Part shown: in pieces, positions 11,534 through 20,574 of the stretch | Layout: every line of letters starts with the position of its first letter | How positions within the stretch are numbered: position 1 is the stretch's first letter | Assembly: GCA_029817715.1 (NCBI GenBank) | Contig: JARUPY010000539.1 | Span: forward strand, 5,741,501 to 5,805,500 | DNA from: Melastoma dodecandrum | Taxonomy: Eukaryota; Streptophyta; Magnoliopsida; Myrtales; Melastomataceae | Length of the DNA stretch: 64,000 nt | Direction: 5' to 3' | Made by a program: the position numbers and the translations under genes | The notes under the pieces: generated by a model | Told to the model about the DNA's origin: nothing | Databases searched by the model: none | Seen by the model: only the letters and a program-made list of their open reading frames with translations

Positions 11534-13992
11534 AACTGTTCTACGATGTTGTAATCGCTCCCTTTAACTGCGTGGATCACTCTGCGAATTTCTTCATTTG
11601 AAGGCACCTTGGGCTTTGACGACTCGGCCTGCGGTGGGACCTCCGGAGCTGGTACTATCCTCCCTGACCGAGTGATGAGTTCGACCTCTGAACTGGATGC
11701 CGAGTTGCTTGGGCCAATTACTACAGGACTCCTTGGTTCCGCTGGGGGTGACGCTTCGACCGTAATAGGTGCCCCAGTTTGTTCGGCCCCCATTGGGACA
11801 TAGACATATGGTATCCTGGGTCGTCGAGGAAATACTGGGGTGAAACCATCAGGTTGAGCGGTGGGTACTGGTATAGAGTGTGCGCCTCTACGTCCACGTC
11901 CTCTTCCTCGGCCTCTGTTGCTTTGAATGATGTACATGTGCACCTCTTCCTCTCGATCAGCCAGTGGTGCGAAGGGATTGGCCCCGATGTAATTGACATG
12001 CTCGGGCAAGGGATTGCTTGTAACGTTGGGAGTCACAGTTGGTACAGCAAACGTGATGACACCATCATCTAGCAGATTCTGAATCTTAAAACGAAGGGCA
12101 ATGCAGTCCTTGGTGTCATGCCCCAATGCTCCAGAATGATATTGACAAGCCGCCTTGGGGTTGTAGCCAATCGAAGAGGGGTTGGTTGCTTTAGCTTCCA
12201 CGGGCTTGATGAAACCCATGTCTCTCAATCGAACGAACATCACGTCCAACGGGTCGGGAGTAGGAGTCAGGTCCTCCAATCTGCGCTTTGGGCGTTCTTG
12301 CTGGGCTGGCCTTGGTTGAGGGTAAGTCGCCACAGGAGTAGGAGGCCTGAAGCGAGAAGTAATGGGTACCGGGGGCCTAACTGCTGCCGCGACATATGAC
12401 CTTGGCGCATAAGAAGTAGGCGGTGGCGCCGCTTTCATGAACTGCTTACTGTGCTCTGCAGCCGCAATGAGCTCCTTGGGCTTAGGCTTACCGGCTGGTT
12501 TCGTCGAAGGGGAGGGAATCAATCCTTCTCGGCTTACCCCATCGAGTTTGTCGGCGTTGATGACCGCCTGGGAGAGAGTTGAAATGGTCTGCCCGATCAT
12601 GTAGGGCAAGTATTCGCGTGGCAAGAGTTGAAGAAACTCATCAATAAGCTCTTTTTCCTTCATTGCTGGCTTGATCTGTGAGGCTATCTGCCTGAACCGG
12701 TGGGCAAACTGTTTAATGTCCTCGGTACGGTATCTCTTCAATTTTCTCAAATCCGTTATTGTCGGAGCCATCTCCACGTTGAAGCTGTAGTAATTCAAGA
12801 AATCGAGGGCCAACTCCCTGAACGTTGTGTATTGGTTCAAATCCTTGGTATAGTACCAGTGTAGTGCGGACTCCGCCAAACTCTCTTGAAACATCGATAT
12901 GCGAAACTTATCATCTGCTGGGTACACTGCCATCTTGTGGCAGAAATGTTTCAGGTGTAACTCCGGGCACCCCGTTCCTTGGAATTTCTCGAACTCAGGC
13001 ATCTTGAACTTTGGCGGGATCTGAACCTGAGGGACCTGGTAGTCACTGTACTCCCAGGTGTGGGTCTTGTACCCTTGGATCGCATTGAGACGTTCTTCTA
13101 GTCTCGCGAGGCGGCGTGACTCTCCCTCATGCATGGAAGAGATCTTGGCTTCAAGCTTTGTCTCGAAGGTATTGTTCTGGCTTTGCTCCCCGAGGAGCTC
13201 ATCAATGATAGCCGTGTTACGCGTTCTGGAGTTAGGCACCGATGACTCCGCATGTGGAGCTGAGGTTGTCATAGTTGGCGCAGGAATCCCAAAGTTGAAG
13301 GGAGTGGCGGCAGGAGGATAGGGAGTTGGCCCTTCTGTCGGCAAAGAAGTCTGAATGTAGGGAGTTGGCCCGAACATTGCTGGCATGTAAGGAGTTTGCC
13401 CCAGTGTCGATGGTCGAGGAAAGTATGACGGCGCAAATGGTCGTGTTACGGCGGGCGATCCGGCCATGTCCGGAGGCGGGTACGGGTAAGGGTTGAATGC
13501 AGGTGGTGCGTTGGTTGGCACCGAGGACCCAGGCATGTATGGTGGTAGGTGCGGGTTGTGGGGGACAACAGAAACAGCAGGTGTAGCTGGTGGTTGCCGC
13601 TGAAGGAACTCAGTCATCATCATTTTTAGGGATGACAGCTCGGTTGTAAGGGTTTCCACCTTGACTCCCAGGGACGTATTGTCTGCGCTTTGGGCCGCCT
13701 CCGACATGTCAACCACTGGTGGAGCTGCCGATGATTCAGTAGCCGGTGTTGTGAAAACCGTCAGAGGTGGGATGTAGACTGGAGCATTGACTCCGGTTGT
13801 GGATGACCCGATGGTGAAGGCCGGGGCTCTAGGAAAGAGCTCAGCGAGAACGGGTGACCTAGCGAGAGGGGACGATGGTGCTGATGCTTGAGCAGTTCCC
13901 GTGGTAGTGACAGATGAGACAGGAGCACAAGTGGTTGGAACGGCCTCAGTAGTTGAAGAAGTGGAGATGCGGCTTGAAGAGGTGTCGGCCAT
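11398..13992 (-). CDS. Gypsy gag polyprotein
   Basis: Capsid and nucleocapsid protein of the element. The frame is open from 14184, but the first bases there are TTG. The ATG at 13992 (MADTSSSRIS) is a better start. The N-terminal third is rich in Pro, Ser, Thr and Ala. The retrotransposon gag domain follows, from FEKFQGTGCPELHLKHFC through ALHWYYTKDL to the ELIDEFLQLLP region. A zinc-knuckle-like CQYHSGALGHDTKDC comes after it, and later an RGRGRGRGRR basic stretch that could bind RNA. The frame runs 33 residues past the point where homology jumps to the protease frame. It is open throughout, unlike pol. Confidence 0.85.
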   Translation of the reverse strand: MADTSSSRISTSSTTEAVPTTCAPVSSVTTTGTAQASAPSSPLARSPVLAELFPRAPAFTIGSSTTGVNAPVYIPPLTVFTTPATESSAAPPVVDMSEAAQSADNTSLGVKVETLTTELSSLKMMMTEFLQRQPPATPAVSVVPHNPHLPPYMPGSSVPTNAPPAFNPYPYPPPDMAGSPAVTRPFAPSYFPRPSTLGQTPYMPAMFGPTPYIQTSLPTEGPTPYPPAATPFNFGIPAPTMTTSAPHAESSVPNSRTRNTAIIDELLGEQSQNNTFETKLEAKISSMHEGESRRLARLEERLNAIQGYKTHTWEYSDYQVPQVQIPPKFKMPEFEKFQGTGCPELHLKHFCHKMAVYPADDKFRISMFQESLAESALHWYYTKDLNQYTTFRELALDFLNYYSFNVEMAPTITDLRKLKRYRTEDIKQFAHRFRQIASQIKPAMKEKELIDEFLQLLPREYLPYMIGQTISTLSQAVINADKLDGVSREGLIPSPSTKPAGKPKPKELIAAAEHSKQFMKAAPPPTSYAPRSYVAAAVRPPVPITSRFRPPTPVATYPQPRPAQQERPKRRLEDLTPTPDPLDVMFVRLRDMGFIKPVEAKATNPSSIGYNPKAACQYHSGALGHDTKDCIALRFKIQNLLDDGVITFAVPTVTPNVTSNPLPEHVNYIGANPFAPLADREEEVHMYIIQSNRGRGRGRGRRGAHSIPVPTAQPDGFTPVFPRRPRIPYVYVPMGAEQTGAPITVEASPPAEPRSPVVIGPSNSASSSEVELITRSGRIVPAPEVPPQAESSKPKVPSNEEIRRVIHAVKGSDYNIVEQLWKQPAQISLLDLIHSSDKHREMLEKFLAEVTCQNKLRSMHSIHT

Positions 13993-14309
13993 AGCTTCTC
14001 GAGTGGAGCGGGTTTTCAGACGTTTTCTTGGTGAATCAATCTTGGCCGCTCGGTACCTTGGCTTGAAAAGAGTTGAATCAGCATCGAGCAATGTGATACT
14101 TTCGATGCATGATATGTAATGATGCATGATGCATGACATGTCTAATGTAGGGATTGGATTGTTGTCACTCGAATTTAACCCCAAAAGAAAAGAAACGAAT
14201 TAGATAGGAACAATAAGTTCGACATCTTCATCAAAGTTAAAATACAATCAACTGAAATGAAAGATAGAATGGGCTTGTAGGCCCGATAACAGTATGAAGA
14301 CGTCGTCGA

Positions 14310-15431
14310 TCAGGTGCGATCCCACTGAGCGTGACGCTTCCTCCAGAAACGCTGAGACTGAGCTGTGCGATCCTCCTCCTCGGGTTCTGGTGGAAGCTCG
14401 CAGATTTCTTCAGTAAGGGTCATCCATATGCGGGAGATGTGCGCGATCACCCTCTGGAGCGACGTTTTGACCACCTTGTCGTCGAGGCTGAGTGGTCGGA
14501 AGAGCTGCTGTGGAGGTGCTCTGGTCCTCGGAGTTAGTCCCAGCTGGTGTCGAACCTGGAAGGGCGCGTAGTAGGAGGTGCCTCCGAACCCCATGATGGG
14601 AATGAAGTATCCGTCTGTCGAGGAAGTGACGGCATCATCCGTGTCGAAGCAGGGGGCTCTCTGGTAAAAATCAGCAGGCTCCAGAGAACGGAACAGAGCG
14701 TCCACTCCAACAAAGGTGCGTATAGGTAGGCGGGCTCGCTCCACGATGCGGGCTAGCAATCCCGGTGTGTGCTTCCTTGTGAAGGCTTCTCCCGTGATCC
14801 CGAGATGGGTGTAGAACCAAACTTGCAGTAGGGCCGGGCAAAAGGTCATCTTGTGGTTGCGAATTCCTCGCTTGGCTTCACGCACGATGTGGGTGAGGCT
14901 GAAGTTGGTTTTCCCGATCAGGTTGGGCAGGAAAGGAGCGCCTTCAAGTATAGCCTTGGTGATGTAGACAGCCCGCTTGTTGATTGTCTTCTCGTTTTGC
15001 GGGTACAATATCGTCCCGACGAATAGTAAGATGAACGCTCGTGCTGATCCCTGGCCTTCTCCTACGCATGGGTTATATGGCACAAGTTGCAGATCGATGA
15101 CGTCCTTGACGCTAATATCTCCTTGGGAATTGAACAGCCCAGGTACACTTGCCGATGAAATATGAAGAAGCTTTGCCATATATTCTTTCGGCTTGTCGAT
15201 CCGAGGCAGGGGCAGTATCCCTGTGCGGTGGGGCATCTCAGCGAGGTTGATGTATTCCTCATATAATGGCGCCAGCTTCAAGTCCCCGAAGCGAAAGACG
15301 AAGGCGTCTGGGTCCCTTCGTGCCACTAGATTTTGTAGGAGGGCCCAATCCAGCTCCAGGTGCATGAGGTGAAAGAGTCCCTTGAGCTTCGACCGCACGA
15401 ACTCGAGCTCGGATGGCCTCAGTAACGGCAA
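14310..15431 (-). CDS. Extra ORF upstream of gag (plant mobile domain / DUF7745-like)
   Basis: 373 open codons between the primer site and gag. The N-terminal part contains LKGLFHLMHLELDW, DPDAFVFRFGDLKLAPLYEE and a hydrophobic ARAFILLFVGTILYP stretch. This pattern resembles the plant-mobile-like DUF7745 proteins that accompany Tat/Ogre retrotransposons; the name is from memory and tentative. An ORF at this position is characteristic of Ogre elements and its function is unknown. The open frame starts at a TTG immediately after a stop; the first in-frame ATG is about residue 23, so the true start is uncertain. The tail is acidic and Glu-rich (ELPPEPEEEDRT). Confidence 0.6.
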   Translation of the reverse strand: MPLLRPSELEFVRSKLKGLFHLMHLELDWALLQNLVARRDPDAFVFRFGDLKLAPLYEEYINLAEMPHRTGILPLPRIDKPKEYMAKLLHISSASVPGLFNSQGDISVKDVIDLQLVPYNPCVGEGQGSARAFILLFVGTILYPQNEKTINKRAVYITKAILEGAPFLPNLIGKTNFSLTHIVREAKRGIRNHKMTFCPALLQVWFYTHLGITGEAFTRKHTPGLLARIVERARLPIRTFVGVDALFRSLEPADFYQRAPCFDTDDAVTSSTDGYFIPIMGFGGTSYYAPFQVRHQLGLTPRTRAPPQQLFRPLSLDDKVVKTSLQRVIAHISRIWMTLTEEICELPPEPEEEDRTAQSQRFWRKRHAQWDRT

Positions 15432-16167
15432 CCATTAGTGGAGGTGATGTGCGTCAGGCATGTTCTTCTGTCGCAATGAGATGGGCTCCATGAAGTCTTC
15501 CTGCATAATAGGGTGTCATTCGGAGATGATAGCATTCCAATCCCTAACCCTAGTATGGTATGATTCGACATACGATTTGTGTAGTAATTTTCATGTAAAA
15601 TAGAATGTATGCTATTACAAGAATAATTGTGAATTGAAATGCATTCATGCAATTATGAATGTGTATGGATGCATTAAAGCGGTAAAAAGGGAGTAAGGGA
15701 AGGGAGAAAAGAAATTTGGAAACCCCCGTGACCAACCCAAACCGCTGCAAAATGAACAGAGTTAGTGTCACGGTTATCACATACAAAACGTACCTGAACC
15801 TGTCCATGCACGAGTAACAGTCACTTAGTAACAAGCAAATGCACGTGCGGCGTCTGGTACCTGTAGTGGGCAAACAATTCTAGACTCGGATGAAGGTTTC
15901 TAAGACCTCCCTCGGACTAAGGGAGGCGGGTCCCGGTCCATAGCCTACAAGCCGCAGGAAACAGCGAGGCCGTGCCTTTCGGTGACCCCCTAGAGATCCT
16001 AGTCCCGGGTATAGGGACTTACTAGAAATGCCTAGTAAGCAGTAAACAAACACAACCATGAGAGCAAACAAAAGGCACCGAGCCAAGCAAGTACATGCGT
16101 AAACAAGAACTCCCTTCCGCATGTGGATTAAACTGTAAGAGTGTTCGAAAAGAATCCACATGCAGAA
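15432..16167 (-). other. Untranslated leader of the gypsy element
   Basis: This lies between the primer site and the first ORF. I see no coding sequence. It would hold packaging signals, but none can be recognised by eye. Confidence 0.5.
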
Positions 16168-16185
16168 GTCCCAGCGGAGTCGCCA
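16168..16185 (-). other. Primer-binding site, complementary to tRNA-Arg
   Basis: On the minus strand this is TGGCGACTCCGCTGGGAC, seven bases inside the LTR edge at 16193. It complements the 3' end of plant tRNA-Arg (...CCCCAGCGGAGTCG plus CCA, from memory) over about 16-17 bases. A tRNA-Arg primer supports the Tat/Ogre assignment. Confidence 0.8.
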
Positions 16186-19100
16186 TCCAGGATGTACGCG
16201 CGCCTTCCGGCCTAACACGCGCGCGGGCGCTAGTCCCTCATCCAAAAATAGCTCCGTTTGTAAAAAAATGTTGTTGTTGTTTAACCTAGGTAAACTATAC
16301 GAAGTCGCCACCGACATTATTTATAAAAGCTGTTTAAGTCGGAAAAAAACAGTTGGTTCGGGGATCCCTAATTACTAACTCTTACACTTAAACATGCGAA
16401 AATGTGGCGTTTGCTCCAAAAGTTTGCTTTTGGTTAACGGGTGTTGGACCCGATCCGGGCATGACTCCGGACTCATGTCAATGTTTTACGGGTGTTGGAC
16501 CCGATCCGGGCCTTTTGGGCCCGAACTCATGTGTGTTGGTTTAGCAAACAACATGCGACGATAAAATCCTAAAAGCCTAACGGCATGCACGCAACAACAG
16601 ATCAAGTATTTAGATCAAAGGGAACGAGGAAGGGTGGTGATCATGGGCCTGCACTTTGGCCCACGACCCGTTACATGTGGAAATAACAAAATTTCGGGAG
16701 GCCCGCACCTCCCTCATGTACCTGAAATGACGGTTGTGGCCGCTTTATTATCTTGACATCGCGGTTATTACACACGGGGATAGATCCACCCGGTTTGATA
16801 CACGCGCCTTCAAGTAGTCTTCGAAACTTTGGCGTCGACCTTCCGAAGTTGTATGCTCAGTGTACATGTGAAGATAAAAATACAAGCATGCGTAGTCCCA
16901 TGCTTGTATTGATCGGAGATGCTCAATTGACGTTTATTGTCGGAAATATTCGCGAAGTACCACCGTGTTTTACATGCAAAACAAAATAAATAGAGGGATG
17001 TTAGTGATGCACATCGGGATAAGATATGAATCAGTATATATATAAGAATGCAAGTGAGCCTAAACATAGTAAAATCATGTCAATTAAAAATAAATAAATA
17101 AATAAAACTCTTAGATGTATCAAAACCACATAAGCGTAAAAATAATGAAAACTCTGGTCAAGGATAGACACATATTTATATCAATTTTAAATGAATTATT
17201 CGGCCATTATTAGAAATCGGAAAAGAAAATAGAGTTAAAAAGAATTCGGCCATGACCGTTTGATTAAAATTAAAAAAAGAAAGGGAAAGGAAACTTCACC
17301 TTTTCTTGAAGTCATTCGCAACCCATTTGGAGAGATCCTTCGGCTTGACCAAGATGAAGCCGGAGTGTTCGCTAACGGGGGCGTCGATACTGTTAAGGGA
17401 AGTCAGAAGAGGCGGGGCTGCCACGGATTATCGTCGCTGGGCTTCGGTGCGCCGGAGGAGATAAGGCTCGCTGTTGCTGCAGTCGGATCTGGGATGTCGG
17501 GAAAACGGTGTGGTGAGAAGCTGGGCTCGGGTCGCCAGGAGGAGGGTTCCGTTGCCGCTGGATTTGAGATCGCTGGGGAGAGAATGGGCTGCCTCCATCG
17601 CATTTGGAAACGTCGAGGAGGAGGGGGGTTGCCGATTTGCCGCTGGTTGTCGGGCTGAAGGCCTCCCCGAAGCTGCGGGATCTGTGGACGGATCCTCCTA
17701 GGGGTCGGGATGAGGATGGAGAATCGCCTGGGAGTGGGTTTGCTATCGCGTGTGTCGCCGGAGGGGGATGGTCGCTGTGGCTTGGGAAGCGGTTGTAGCC
17801 GCCGTGAAGCCGCTGGCGGACTAGGAGGCGTCGGGAGAAGCAGGATCGTTGATGCTATGACCGGATTGTCGTTGTTGGGAGAACGGCGGGGCGAATGGAG
17901 GTGGTAGCCGCCAGAACTGAAGGTGGACCGCCTTGGGTGTCGGAGGAGAGTCAGGACAGAGGTGATCTTGCCGTCGCCGTGGAGTTGGAACACCTGGGGG
18001 CAGTGGGCAACTGCTATAAGGCACCGAGAACCTCTGCCATCGTCAAGGAACGCCAAAAGGGAGAGGGCCGTCGTAGCTTCCGATCAAACTGGGTCGGTGA
18101 CTGTGGGTCTTGAGGCACGCCAATGAGGAGGATTGCTCGCTTTGTCGTTGCCGGGGATGGGCTACCATCGTTGGGGAGCGCCGGGGAAGGTCATCGGTCG
18201 TCGCTGCGGTGGCTATGGTGATGGTTGTTAGCCGTCTATTAAACCTGCGCAGGTAAAGTAAACGATCAAAAGCTAAGGAGGCCTCCCGTGACGCACATGT
18301 GCAGTCACGGGAAGCGGAGACGCCATCTTTCATCGATACATGCGGTGAGCTGTTTTAGCCAATCCATCTAAGGGGAGTCGTTGTTTCTTTCATTGTAGCA
18401 GGGGAAGGCTCCCGTAGATATAGACCTCTGTTGATCGCGTGAAAGCTTGCTGTGATGATCTCCAGTTGTGATCGACGGTAGTCGGATTTGGGCTGACGAC
18501 GGAGGGATTTCCATGTCCTTGGCATGGACTCACCTTGACTGGAGGGTGGCGAGGACGCGGCAAGGAAGATCAAAGACTTGTGTTTCTCTGGTGAAGTCGT
18601 CCGATTCTCTGCTGGTGAGTGCCCTGTTCTCTCTATCTCCTCTGTATGTCCCTCTCTTTTGATAAGTCGTGGATCGTGGCTTTTTCCCGAGTCTCCCTCG
18701 GTTGTTAAGATTTTTTCATAATCCTCGGTAGTTAAGATTTTTTGGTCTTCGTGGAAGTGGAGAACGTGTGAGTCGGTTCCGACTTTTCTGGAAGGTGGCT
18801 TATAAAAAAAATGTTTATGAAATTCTTCGGACCAGAGGAGGAGATCTGCAGCTGAACTTGTTGGATCCTCGTTCCAACAGAAAGTGGTCTGCAGCAATGG
18901 AGCCTGAATCGCAGAGGGAAGAATTGAGCCAGGAATCGAAGTTGTCTTGTTTCATGAATCTTCTAAAAATGAGATGGTCGAAACAATGATCTAGGACCCC
19001 ACATGGGCTCCCGCTGGGATCAACTGAGGGAAAGCAACGTGATTTAGAAGTAGACCAAACCCCCTTGTTAATTCTGCATCCTGAAGGAGGCGTTCGTCCG

Positions 19101-19982
19101 TGGCTCCAGTAAGCCTTCCCTCCTCAATCCCTTCTTCGGTTGGGATTGAATTGCTTCAGCCCCTTTTACGCGGAGTAGTGTCGTCTTCATGACCATCCAC
19201 CACAAATTCTACTATAGCAAACTTATTCCGTGCCCCATCAATGTAGAAAGGTGCAAACCCGAAAATGATTATGAATCTCCCTCTGAAGCTCTTGCATTTG
19301 TGGGCATATAATTGGGGGGGAACATGTTTCATTTCTTCAGGAATGCTAGTCCTGCAATGATAGCCGCAGACGACTTTTGCTCCAAGCACTGTGGAATTTG
19401 CTGCAACTAGAACAGTCAATAAATGGGAATAGGAATCAATTAGGATAGATAGGCCAAAGCTACTTTCTAAGATTAGGACAAAATTGATTCAGAATATGTC
19501 GTCCCATGACCTTTGGGATCTCTCTTATGCTACAAACCCCAAACTACAAGCTGGACTATAATGGAATAAATATCCATCTTCCAAGCATGGTTCCGTCAGC
19601 ACTTGCTCTTCTCATCCCATAGGTATGCTTACCAGGAGAGACTCCTCAAGTTCTCGGATGCCAAGGTAAACAGACGCGGTTTGACTATCTGAGAATGGGA
19701 GCCGCCGAACCTCAATCATGTACCTGTTTCCGACCACAAACGCACTTGTGATCTTGTCTTGAAGACCCATGTTGATTGCCGCTTTTTTGTTCGAATGAAT
19801 ACGCTCCAAAGGTCAGAGGCGATGACCCCTCTATGCTTCCGTTAGTCCTTTTCTCGAGCACTGATATTGCCCACTCGCGAAGCACTGTCAGTATGGATCA
19901 CAGTAGACGTAGCCTAAGCATGGGTGATGCCAAAGTTGGTCGTATGCGTTTAGTGTTAAAGATCAACAACTACTTTCAGAGG

Positions 19983-20058
19983 TTCTAGAAGGTACTAGAA
20001 AGTTCTAGAATAATCCGGTAAGTTCAAAGGTTCTCGAAGGTACTAGAAAGTTCTAGAA
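19983..20058 (+). promoter_or_regulatory. Heat-shock-element array in the copia LTR
   Basis: Two perfect three-unit heat shock elements GAAagTTCtaGAA lie at 19998-20010 and 20046-20058. Each is preceded by a TTCtnGAA palindrome (19983-19990 and 20031-20038). The consensus for heat shock factors is alternating nGAAn and nTTCn. The array is about 140-215 bp upstream of the TATA box. The same sites occur in the 3' LTR at 23432-23444 and 23480-23492. Heat-responsive copia LTRs with such sites are known (ONSEN/ATCOPIA78); heat induction here is inferred. Confidence 0.75.
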
Positions 20059-20198
20059 TAATCTAGTAAGTTTCTGGATAAATTTAGAATACTCTAGAAC
20101 ATATTAGAAACATGGAGAAGCTTTTAGAAAATTCTAGAGAATCAATCCTAGCCGTACATGTGGAATAATCCTAGCCGTAGATTGAGGATGCCAACTAG

Positions 20199-20206
20199 TA
20201 TAAATA
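20199..20206 (+). promoter_or_regulatory. TATA box of the copia LTR
   Basis: TATAAATA followed by GAGG, within the LTR and upstream of the expected transcript start. The position suits a U3/R boundary. Confidence 0.75.
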
Positions 20207-20377
20207 GAGGTGAGGAGCCTCATTTGTAAAATCATCCAAGAATTCAAGTATTTGAAGTAGTGGAGTATTGGCTTCAAGTGATAGTGTTTCACTTCCTCTT
20301 CTTCCGAGCTTAGGAGTTCGAAGTCCGCTCAAAGACTAGCGTTCGCCTTGTTCAACGCTAAGTCGAGATCCAACATT

Positions 20378-20393
20378 TGGTATCAGAGCCAGG
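20378..20393 (+). other. Copia primer-binding site (initiator tRNA-Met)
   Basis: TGGTATCAGAGCCAGG lies two bases after the 5' LTR. TGGTATCAGAGC is the standard plant copia primer site complementary to initiator tRNA-Met. Confidence 0.9.
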
Positions 20394-20574
20394 CGGTTGG
20401 GGTCCAGGTGCCGAAGTCCGGCAAAGGTTCTGCCGAAGTCCAGCGGAGGTTCTGCAGACGTATAGCAGAGGTTCTGCCAAACTACCGCCGAAGTTCTACC
20501 GAGGAAGCTGCAATCCGGGATTGCGTCGGGCATAGGTCGGGGACCAGGCTACGCTTCCAGAAGTCGAGATCGGT

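Larger units (their letters stand above)
19954..20375 (+). repeat. Copia 5' LTR
   Basis: Starts TGTTAAAGATC and ends GATCCAACA. It contains two copies of a roughly 48-bp heat-element-like unit (about 19981-20065) and a TATA box at 20199-20206. It is identical by eye to 23388-23809. Confidence 0.95.

Noticed and set aside
17403..18056. 217-codon minus-strand frame in the right LTR
   Set aside because: Pro/Arg/Ser-rich translation of GC-rich DNA, interrupted in the other LTR; looks like a compositional artefact.
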